A stretch of 7,087 bases of DNA. Origin: Vibrio madracius (GTDB lineage Bacteria > Pseudomonadota > Gammaproteobacteria > Enterobacterales > Vibrionaceae). The notes below the pieces were generated by a model, which was given only the letters and a program-made list of their open reading frames with translations, did not search any database and was not told the DNA's origin. Made by a program: the position numbers and the translations under genes. The stretch covers positions 1 to 7,087 of the forward strand of contig ASHK01000219.1 of NCBI GenBank assembly GCA_000695745.1. Direction: 5' to 3'. Positions 1 through 5,391 of this stretch are shown piece after piece (position 1 is the stretch's first letter; each line of letters opens with the position of its first letter).

Positions 1-658
1 ATGACACCTTTAATCAGCGTGAGGTTAGGGCGCTTGAGGGCACGTTTTAGATAGGCATTGGATGTAGAAGCTCGGACCCACCATCAACGGTCATATGCAT
101 CGGACCAAAGCCTTCTTGCTGATAACCGTTGTAGTCTTGAGTTTCAGGGTAACCGGCTTCTTTGCCTGCATCGATAAAGGCTTGATAGAGTGGGTTACGA
201 GTCATGTTATTGCCATTGCAAGTGCCAATTGGGCCGTCCCCACCACGATACTCATCGCTGCCACCATCCCAAGACTCTGCGCGGCGGAAATAGGGTAAAC
301 AAGACTGGTAGTTCCAACCTTTTGCACCTTGCTGTTCCCATTGGTCGAAATCACAAGCATGCCCGCGAACATACACCATTCCGTTAATGGATGAGCTACC
401 GCCAAGCACTTTACCGCGAGGACAATGTAGCTTGCGTCCATCTAGACCCGCCTCTTCAGTGGTTTCAAATTGCCAAGCGTATTTTTCGGTGTTCATTGGG
501 TAAGAGAGGGCTGTTGGCATCTGAATAAAAATACTTTTATCGCTGCCACCTGCTTCTAACAGTAATACAGAGTGCTCACCGCTTTCCGTTAGTCGGTCTG
601 CCAAAACACAGCCAGCCGATCCCGCGCCGACGATAATATAATCGTAGCGTTGTTCCAT
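1..658 (-). CDS. betA: Choline dehydrogenase BetA, N-terminal part, frameshifted as written and cut by the window edge
   Basis: FAD-dependent GMC oxidoreductase that oxidises choline to betaine aldehyde, the first step of glycine betaine synthesis; family members act at the inner membrane. Numbering from the chosen ATG at 656-658, residues about 4-30 hold the Rossmann motif VGAGSAG with LLLEAGG following. [20 protein letters not shown], about 80 residues in, is the GMC signature. The reading frame breaks near residue 194: the frame as written stops at position 47, but after restoring one base around 77-79 it continues [20 protein letters not shown] to the window edge. About 220 of the usual roughly 560 residues are present. 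An upstream in-frame ATG exists at 679, but the one at 658 has GGAG seven bases before it and begins [11 protein letters not shown] like the family. It lies 23 bp after betB, in the same operon. Identity is very likely. Confidence 0.93.
77..79 (-). other. Frameshift site in betA: one base missing in a short G run (CCC on the plus strand)
   Basis: Before this point the minus-strand frame reads ...MHMTVDGG. After it that frame gives an unlike tail (SELLHPMPI) and stops at 47. Adding one G (GGG to GGGG) restores [17 protein letters not shown], which is typical GMC oxidoreductase sequence. The loss lies in a homopolymer, so a base-calling error is the simplest explanation. Confidence 0.85.
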
Positions 659-665
659 AATCTGT

Positions 666-669
666 CTCC
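666..669 (-). promoter_or_regulatory. Ribosome binding site of betA
   Basis: GGAG on the minus strand stands seven bases before the ATG at 656-658. It decides the MEQRYDY start over the ATG at 677-679, which would add seven residues and nearly abut the betB stop. Confidence 0.7.
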
Positions 670-681
670 GTAAACTCATCG

Positions 682-2141
682 TTAGGCGTAAGGGCTGACG
701 TATTCGCCAAGCTCGATTAAAACACTTTTAGTTTGGGTGTAATGCCTTAAGGTCTCAGATCCATTTTCACGGCCAATACCAGAATGCTTATATCCGCCTA
801 CGGGCATTTCTGCTGGAGAATCACCCCAGGTGTTCACCCAGCAAATACCAGCTTGCATTTGATGAATAACGCGATGTGCTCGTGATAAATCTTGAGTGAA
901 AAGTCCAGCGGCCAATCCATAATCGGTGTCGTTAGCGCGTGCAATAACGTCTTGTTCGTCATTGAAAGTAAGTACTGACATGACAGGTCCGAAGATCTCC
1001 TGCTGTACATGCGGCATGTTGTCGTCACAATCGACGAAGACCGTTGGCACGACGAAGTTACCTTTATCTAACCCATTTCCAGTCACCTGATAACCGCCAG
1101 TCAGTAGGGTTGCGCCACTTTTCTTAGCACTTTCAATGGCGTCTAAAACTTTAGATAGGTGTGTTGTTGAAATGAGGGCACCAACTTGAGTTTTGCTGTC
1201 CATCGGGTCGCCAACGATCAGTTTTTCGGTGCGAGATTTCAGTTGCTCAATAAAGGCTGAGTAGAGAGATTCATGTACAAAGACGCGGGTACCGTTAGTG
1301 CAGACCTCGCCTTGGGTATAGAAATTCGCGACCATAGCGGCAGACACTGCGTCATCCAGTTTAGCGTCTTCAAAGATGATCATTGGAGACTTACCGCCAA
1401 GCTCCATGGTGACGTGTTTAAGGGTTTGAGCACTATCAGCCATGACTTTCTTCCCTGTACCTGATTCACCGGTAAAGGAAACTTTGGCAATATCAGGATG
1501 TGCTGTCAGCATCTGACCAACCCGATGATCACCTTGAATCACATTGAACACACCATCTGGTACGCCCGCTTCACTATAGATTTCCGCAAGCTTCAGTGCG
1601 CTTAGAGGCGTTTCTTCCGAAGGCTTGAAAATCATGGCATTACCCGCCGCAAGTGCCGGTGCAGACTTCCACATAGCAATTTGAATCGGGTAGTTCCAGG
1701 CGCCAATTCCCGCGCAGATGCCTAAAGGTTCACGTCTGGTGTAGAAAAACTGATTCTCGCTAAGTGGTTGTTGCTCACCTTGCAGTGCTGGAGCGAGACC
1801 AGCGTAATATTCGATGACGTCGGCGCCCGTGGCAATATCCACTTCGAGGGCTTCTTGTAGAGGTTTTCCGGTGTCAGCTACTTCAAGAGCTGCGAGCTCA
1901 TCATTGCGCTCACGCAGTAATGCCACGGCTTTGAGCAAGATTCGGCTGCGCTCGATGGGCGTCATTGCTGACCAAACGGCAAACCCTTTTTTAGCGGACT
2001 CGATAGCAAACTCGAGATCCTTTGGGCTAGCTTGGACAATCTCGGCTAATGGTTCACCATTGGCTGGATTATAGGTAGTAAAATATTCATCGGACGAGCA
2101 TGTTGAGCTTGTCCGTCGATATAGAGTGTTTTCATATCCAT
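682..2141 (-). CDS. betB: Betaine aldehyde dehydrogenase BetB, frameshifted near its N terminus as written
   Basis: NAD(P)-dependent aldehyde dehydrogenase converting betaine aldehyde to glycine betaine, in the cytoplasm. An uninterrupted frame of 427 codons covers 682-1965, but its first residues (MTPIERSR) lie well inside the family. Upstream, the same frame reads [18 protein letters not shown] and on to AVWSAM. The true start, [15 protein letters not shown] (ATG at 2139-2141), is in a neighbouring frame, joined by restoring one base near 2093-2099. The repaired gene is exactly 486 codons, the expected family length. In that numbering the catalytic residues are visible: Asn150 (WNYP), Glu247 (MELGGKSP) and Cys281 (GEVCTNGTR). 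It starts 8 bp after the betI stop as written and ends 23 bp before betA, in line with one betIBA transcript. No strong Shine-Dalgarno is seen. Confidence 0.95.
2093..2099 (-). other. Frameshift site in betB: one base missing
   Basis: Reading the minus strand, [15 protein letters not shown] runs correctly to about 2097, then the frame turns into RPMNILLP. One base added here (for instance GCTCG to GCTTCG) rejoins it to [16 protein letters not shown]. The exact missing base cannot be fixed from the sequence alone, but the size is one base (modulo 3) from the codon phases on both sides. Confidence 0.82.
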
Positions 2142-2149
2142 TTGAAAGT

Positions 2150-2758
2150 CTAACTTTTGATTATTTTAATGAGTAAAAAAGTGAGCTGCTTATCGAGATA
2201 GTCGTTGATAATAAAACGCGCTTTGTCGGCATCGATACCTTCAGGTGTCAACGTTCCTCTGAGCCAAATACCGTCAATAAGTGCAGCTATGCCATTCGCA
2301 ATAACGGCAGCTTGCTCTGGCGTAAACAGTGTGTTGAGTTCGATCTTTAGGTGCGATAACAGACGTTTTTCGTTAACACGCTGTAGGCGTTTGAGCTGAG
2401 GGTCATGCATCGAATAAGACCAAAATGCTAACCAAGTTTTCGCCACTTTGTTTTCTGCCTGAAACCCAACAAAGTTGGCATCAACAATGGCATTGATACG
2501 TTTGGCATGTTCTGTTTTGGGGATTTGACGCAGGTGGGAGGTCACAGTTTGAGAAAGCTGCCTTAGGATTTCTCGCATGGTCTCTTCAAGAAGGCCGTGC
2601 TTACCACCAAAATAGTGGTTGATGATACCTGTAGAGACACCGGCCTCCTTAGCAATTAACGAGATACTTGCGGCGTGCAAGCCCACACGATCTATAACAG
2701 ACATGGCTGCTTGAACCAGTTGTGGTTTCCTGACTAATGGCATGCCAACCTTCGGCAT
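2150..2758 (-). CDS. betI: TetR-family repressor BetI of the choline/betaine operon
   Basis: Choline-responsive TetR-type repressor of the bet genes. The N terminus [19 protein letters not shown] is characteristic of BetI. Residues about 13-60 form the TetR helix-turn-helix domain, with [19 protein letters not shown] as the recognition region. The C-terminal half includes [20 protein letters not shown] and [13 protein letters not shown], which fit the BetI ligand domain. The start at 2758 is supported by AGGGAG five bases upstream. First gene of betIBA, behind a clear palindromic operator. As written it has 202 residues and ends [12 protein letters not shown] six-base T run (2175-2180) sits at the divergence point: with one T fewer the protein would end LTFYSLK at a TAA at 2161 (198 residues), closer to my recollection of Vibrio BetI ends. 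The C terminus is therefore uncertain; the identity is not. Confidence 0.95.
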   Translation of the reverse strand: MPKVGMPLVRKPQLVQAAMSVIDRVGLHAASISLIAKEAGVSTGIINHYFGGKHGLLEETMREILRQLSQTVTSHLRQIPKTEHAKRINAIVDANFVGFQAENKVAKTWLAFWSYSMHDPQLKRLQRVNEKRLLSHLKIELNTLFTPEQAAVIANGIAALIDGIWLRGTLTPEGIDADKARFIINDYLDKQLTFLLIKIIKS

Positions 2759-2776
2759 TTGAGCTCCCTTTTATTT

Positions 2777-2796
2777 TTAATTGAACGTTCAGTTAA
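2777..2796 (-). promoter_or_regulatory. Probable BetI operator upstream of betI
   Basis: A 20-bp near-perfect inverted repeat with arms TTAATTGAAC and GTTCAGTTAA; only one base pair is mismatched, and some pairing continues outward (to about 2773-2800). Its edge is 18 bp upstream of the betI ATG and it overlaps a possible -10 TATATT. The TTGAAC/GTTCAA core is as I remember BetI sites. A TetR-type repressor binding a palindrome at its own promoter is the expected arrangement, so autoregulation of betIBA is inferred. Confidence 0.72.
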
Positions 2797-2818
2797 ATAT
2801 AAAATGCCTGAAAAAAGG

Positions 2819-2830
2819 TTTGAGTTCAAA
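2819..2830. promoter_or_regulatory. Secondary BetI-like palindrome
   Basis: TTTGA-GT-TCAAA, a 12-bp inverted repeat whose right side (GTTCAAATTAA) resembles a half-site of the main operator. Its centre is 38 bp upstream of the main operator centre. It may be an auxiliary site or a weak -35 (TTGAAC on the minus strand); short AT-rich palindromes also arise by chance. Confidence 0.35.
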
Positions 2831-3151
2831 TTAAATCTCTCTTTTTGCGCAACCAGTAAGTAAATATTTTTTAACACAACTAAAGATTGGGTCTATCATT
2901 CGATACCAAAGAGACAGGTCAATAAAAGTGCCAAACCAAGTTGTATAGTTGATTATTGATGGTTAATGTATTTGATTTGGAATGAATGTTTTGGTTTGTA
3001 ATTTATCTGGGAGTGAAAGATTTGGAATTTGGCTTCGTCGGAAAAAACCTATTGAGTAGTCTGGCTTGGTTAAATAAATATTTAGAGCACGAACTATTAA
3101 AGAGTAATGACGCAAGAGAGCGGCTAAGAACGGCAATTTGGAGAGGAGAAG

Positions 3152-3180
3152 TGGGCAGTTAAGAGAGTCTCTACTGCCCA
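3152..3180 (-). terminator. Hairpin behind kdgF, probable transcription terminator
   Basis: A perfect 8-bp outer stem (TGGGCAGT with ACTGCCCA) encloses a further AGAGA/TCTCT complementarity. It begins 12 bases after the kdgF stop on the minus strand. The bases that follow on that strand are pyrimidine-rich (CTTCTCCTCTCC) but not a clean U tract, so intrinsic termination is likely but not certain. Confidence 0.6.
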
Positions 3181-3192
3181 TTGCGTTAGTGT

Positions 3193-3513
3193 TTAAATGA
3201 AGTCTTTACGCATTGGGGTAAAGTTATCAATTAGGATACCGGCTTTTAAGCACTTACAGCCGTGCATAATATTTGGCACTTTATAAACAGTATCTCCCGC
3301 TTTGACGATTTTTGTCTCTTCACCTACCGTGAATTCAAATTCACCAGAGACAACATAGGTAATTTGCTCGTGAGGGTGGTTGTGCATTGGTGCAACCGTT
3401 CCATCTTCGAAGTGCACTTCGACGGTCATCATGTTTTCACAATGCGCCAACACTTTGCGGCGTAGGCCGCCACCTTGATCTTCTAATGCTACATCTTTGT
3501 TGTATACGAACAT
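3193..3513 (-). CDS. kdgF: KdgF-like cupin, unsaturated uronate linearisation
   Basis: Small cytoplasmic cupin of 106 residues. KdgF proteins turn the cyclic 4,5-unsaturated monouronates released by pectate or alginate lyases into the linear ketouronate (DKI or DEH). The first cupin motif is H44-N-H46-P-H48-E-Q50, followed by VVSGEFEF; the second is AGDTVYKVPNIMH with His84. These give the expected metal site. Near the end D96-x-F98-x3-R102 has the spacing I recall for the catalytic Asp, Phe and Arg of Yersinia KdgF. The start is well supported: AGAGGA stands seven bases upstream. It follows the FadR-type regulator gene by 22 bp, so the two are very likely cotranscribed. It could be another small cupin, but motifs and neighbour favour KdgF. 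Confidence 0.82.
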   Translation of the reverse strand: MFVYNKDVALEDQGGGLRRKVLAHCENMMTVEVHFEDGTVAPMHNHPHEQITYVVSGEFEFTVGEETKIVKAGDTVYKVPNIMHGCKCLKAGILIDNFTPMRKDFI

Positions 3514-3535
3514 TGCTGTTTCCTCTAAATCAGGT

Positions 3536-4252
3536 TTAAACCGCCTCTAATAGGGCAAGTCTTTGGTTGTGATCATCTAATAATTGGCGTGATGCGACTT
3601 TTGCAGAGTCTGCATCGCCAGTCATAATTGCGTCGTAAATATCCCCATGCTCTTCAATACAGAATCGCCCGCCCACGGCAGCTTCATCGATAAAAGTCTT
3701 AAACAGCGATTCAAGAATATTGGCAAAAGGGACGTAAAACGGATTAGCTGTCGCTAAGAATATCGTTTTGTGAAAGGCATGATCGTTATGTGTCCACGCT
3801 GTGTAGTCGTGATTAAACGCGGCCTGTTTCATGTTTGAAATACAGACAGACAGTGCCTTGCGATGCTCGATAGAGGCATTTCTCGCTGCCATGGAGCAGG
3901 CTTCTGGTTCAATCGCTTTTCGAAGTCCCAAAAATTGGGTGAGGAAGCGTTGGACATTATCAGTGTCTTTTACCCAGTCAAGAAATTGAGGGTCGAGAAA
4001 GTGCCAATGGTGACGAGCGGTCACATTGGTGCCGACTTTAGGTTTTGACTCGATTAAGCCTTTGGCAGAAAGCAGTTTAGTGGACTCACGAAGTGCAGTA
4101 CGGCTGATGCCAAACTTCTCACACAATTCCAGCTCACTTGGCAATTTTTCGCCTTCTTTTAGTTCACCAGTAAGGATTTTACTGGCAATTTCTTTTGCGA
4201 CTTGAACGTGAATTCTTCTACTAGAGTCTGCCACGGTATGGAACATAGCCAT
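3536..4252 (-). CDS. FadR-subfamily GntR regulator A, cotranscribed with kdgF
   Basis: DNA-binding regulator of 238 residues from the chosen start. Residues about 12-80 form the winged helix (KLPSELELCEKFGISRTALR, then LIESKPKVGT) and about 100-232 the FCD ligand domain. Likely FCD metal ligands are Asp157 and His161 (DHAFH) and His202 (EEHGDIYDAI). The usual last His aligns with Leu224, with His228 one turn later. The linker HWHFLDPQFLDWV resembles the W-N-x-L-D segment of sugar-acid regulators such as DgoR, so a sugar-acid ligand is inferred. An ATG at 4282 would add ten residues, but the one at 4250-4252 has AAGG eight bases before it and matches the length of the paralogue at 4541. A 23-bp palindrome lies about 48 bp upstream, fitting autoregulation. 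The specific ligand is unknown. Confidence 0.88.
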   Translation of the reverse strand: MAMFHTVADSSRRIHVQVAKEIASKILTGELKEGEKLPSELELCEKFGISRTALRESTKLLSAKGLIESKPKVGTNVTARHHWHFLDPQFLDWVKDTDNVQRFLTQFLGLRKAIEPEACSMAARNASIEHRKALSVCISNMKQAAFNHDYTAWTHNDHAFHKTIFLATANPFYVPFANILESLFKTFIDEAAVGGRFCIEEHGDIYDAIMTGDADSAKVASRQLLDDHNQRLALLEAV

Positions 4253-4260
4253 AGTTCTGA

Positions 4261-4264
4261 CCTT
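4261..4264 (-). promoter_or_regulatory. Ribosome binding site deciding the start of regulator A
   Basis: AAGG on the minus strand, eight bases before the ATG at 4250-4252. The alternative upstream ATG at 4280-4282 has no such element. Confidence 0.5.
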
Positions 4265-4299
4265 GTTGATTGTTAGACACACACATTATTCAAAGTAAC

Positions 4300-4322
4300 G
4301 TATGATGATTAAATAATCATAC
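4300..4322. promoter_or_regulatory. 23-bp near-perfect palindrome, candidate operator of a FadR-type regulator
   Basis: Arms GTATGATgATT and AATaATCATAC surround a central A; ten of the eleven arm positions pair. It sits about 48 bp upstream of the regulator A start and overlaps its possible -35, as expected for a repressor of the regulator-kdgF unit. It is longer than the TGGTnnnACCA-type FadR core and does not contain it. Which of the two regulators binds is not shown. Confidence 0.6.
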
Positions 4323-4353
4323 AATACCACTTAAAAGAATCAACGAAAAAACA

Positions 4354-4492
4354 GTGATAGGTCGAGAAACGAGGGAAAAAGCTCAGATTATGTGATAGCG
4401 AACACGTAAAAGCGGGGAATGGCACAAAACGTAGAACATTTACACCGAATAAATGCGATCTATCACATCTATTCCAGAAAGTTTAGTGATAG
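4354..4492. repeat. Four copies of GTGATAG (three direct, one inverted)
   Basis: GTGATAG occurs at 4354-4360, 4392-4398 and 4486-4492, and as CTATCAC at 4460-4466. The last two face each other across 19 bases. The second and the inverted copy extend to TGTGATAG, which contains a CRP half-site (TGTGA), but no copy forms a full CRP palindrome. The rightmost copy overlaps the possible promoter of regulator B. By chance well under one copy is expected in this length. Confidence 0.5.
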
Positions 4493-4540
4493 AATAGCTG
4501 CTAAAATAATACATAAACACTTTAAGTAAGCGATAAAGAT

Positions 4541-5260
4541 ATGTCAGGTAAGTTTAATTCTATTACGGGTTCAAAGCGCAGCATCCACGTACAAGTCGCT
4601 CGTGAGATTGCCCGGGGTATTCTTTCAGGTGATTTGCCGGAGCGCTCAATTATTCCAGGCGAAATGGCGCTGTGTGAACAATTTGGTATTAGCCGTACGG
4701 CACTTCGTGAAGCGGTTAAGCTTTTGACATCAAAAGGCTTACTTGAGTCTCGACCTAAGATTGGTACTCGTGTTGTCGATCGCGCTTATTGGAACTTTCT
4801 CGACCCACAGTTAATTGAGTGGATGGACGGACTGAATGATGTAGAGCAGTTCTGTGCTCAGTTCCTTGGACTACGCCGCGCTATTGAACCGGAAGCGTGT
4901 GCATTGGCGGCTAGATTTGCGTCTGCAGAACAACGTATTGAATTATCTGCGACTTTTCAGGAAATGGTAGAAGTTTCTAAAGAAGAAAATTTCGAGCAGA
5001 CTAAATGGTTGGATGTTGATACTCGTTTCCACAGCTTGATTTTTAATGCGACGGGCAACGACTTCTATCTTCCATTCGGCAACATTCTGACCACCATGTT
5101 CGTTAACTTTATCCAGTTCTCTTCAGATGGCGGCTCTACGTGTATTGATGAACACCGAGCTATTTACGAGGCGATCATGGCAGGTGATAGTAACAAGGCT
5201 CGAGAAGCGTCGGCAAATCATCTACGTGAAGAAAACCACAGGCTTCCTGTCGCAAGCTAA
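4541..5260 (+). CDS. FadR-subfamily GntR regulator B, paralogue of regulator A
   Basis: DNA-binding regulator of 239 residues. Winged helix at about 13-80 (MALCEQFGISRTALREAVKL, then LLESRPKIGTRV), a W-N-F-L-D-P-Q linker, and an FCD domain from about 100 to 235. Likely metal ligands are Asp160 and His164 (DTRFH), His205 (DEHRAIYEAI) and His227 (ANHLREEN), so the full FCD set is present, unlike in regulator A. It aligns with A over its whole length without major gaps; shared blocks include IHVQVA, FGISRTALRE, FLDPQ and IEPEAC. This points to duplication and divergence. It is transcribed away from A and closed by a strong terminator, so it forms a single-gene unit. The ribosome site is weak. 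Ligand unknown; sugar-acid sensing is inferred from the family and kdgF nearby. Confidence 0.9.
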   Translation: MSGKFNSITGSKRSIHVQVAREIARGILSGDLPERSIIPGEMALCEQFGISRTALREAVKLLTSKGLLESRPKIGTRVVDRAYWNFLDPQLIEWMDGLNDVEQFCAQFLGLRRAIEPEACALAARFASAEQRIELSATFQEMVEVSKEENFEQTKWLDVDTRFHSLIFNATGNDFYLPFGNILTTMFVNFIQFSSDGGSTCIDEHRAIYEAIMAGDSNKAREASANHLREENHRLPVAS

Positions 5261-5292
5261 CACCGATAGGTGGCGCTTGTTAACAAATTGGG

Positions 5293-5322
5293 AAAAAAGG
5301 CGGCATATAAGCTGCCTTTTTT
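5293..5322 (+). terminator. Rho-independent terminator after regulator B
   Basis: A 12-bp stem, AAAAAAGGCGGC with GCTGCCTTTTTT, includes one G-T wobble and a six-base loop ATATAA, and ends in a six-T tract. It starts 32 bp after the regulator B stop. The A tract on the left could allow some termination on the minus strand, but no gene approaches from that side in the window. Confidence 0.9.
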
Positions 5323-5354
5323 GTATCCAAAATGCACCATTGTGAAATTTCTAT

Positions 5355-5363
5355 TGATATAAT
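5355..5363 (+). promoter_or_regulatory. Extended -10 promoter of the cNMP/CBS/DUF294 gene
   Basis: TGATATAAT contains a perfect TATAAT (5358-5363) preceded by TGn, the extended -10 form that tolerates a poor -35. ACCATT at 5336-5341 would be the -35 by spacing (16 bp) and is weak. It lies between the terminator of regulator B and the gene start 28 bp further on. Confidence 0.65.
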
Positions 5364-5380
5364 AATACAAAATGTCAGTT

Positions 5381-5384
5381 GGAG
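5381..5384 (+). promoter_or_regulatory. Ribosome binding site of the cNMP/CBS/DUF294 gene
   Basis: GGAG, seven bases before the ATG at 5392-5394. It decides this start over the in-frame ATG at 5332, which lies upstream of the promoter and just after the terminator. Confidence 0.75.
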
Positions 5385-5391
5385 ACTTCAC

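Larger units (their letters stand above)
2759..3192. other. Intergenic region between kdgF and betI (434 bp), no convincing gene
   Basis: AT-rich spacer between two minus-strand genes. It holds the BetI operator next to betI, a second small palindrome at 2819-2830, and the hairpin behind kdgF at 3152-3180. On the minus strand TATATT (2796-2801), overlapping the operator edge, is a possible -10 element, but no good -35 stands at the right distance. An 8-bp inverted pair, CAAACCAA at 2932-2939 and TTGGTTTG at 2991-2998, has a 51-base loop and may be chance. A 72-codon minus-strand frame at 2963-3181 begins inside the hairpin, has no ribosome site and looks spurious. Confidence 0.7.
4253..4540. 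promoter_or_regulatory. Divergent control region between the two FadR-type regulator genes
   Basis: A 288-bp AT-rich region from which regulator A is read leftwards and regulator B rightwards. It contains a 23-bp palindrome near gene A and four GTGATAG heptamers toward gene B. Possible promoters are weak by eye: for A, AATAAT with TTTAAT 17 bases before it, overlapping the palindrome; for B, AATAAT at 4505-4510 with TTTAGT at 4482-4487. AAATGCGATCTATCACATCT at 4451-4470 looks like a CRP site, but its TGCGA and TCACA halves are four bases apart instead of six. Confidence 0.6.

Noticed and set aside
2932..2998. Inverted repeat CAAACCAA / TTGGTTTG
   Set aside because: Eight-base arms with a 51-base loop in an AT-rich spacer are easily found by chance, and there is no linked feature.
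2963..3181. 72-codon minus-strand frame between kdgF and betI
   Set aside because: It begins inside the kdgF hairpin, has no ribosome binding site, has an unremarkable composition and shows no recognisable domain.
4451..4470. CRP-like site AAATGCGATCTATCACATCT
   Set aside because: The two halves TGCGA and TCACA are four bases apart; a functional CRP site needs six, so only half-sites remain.
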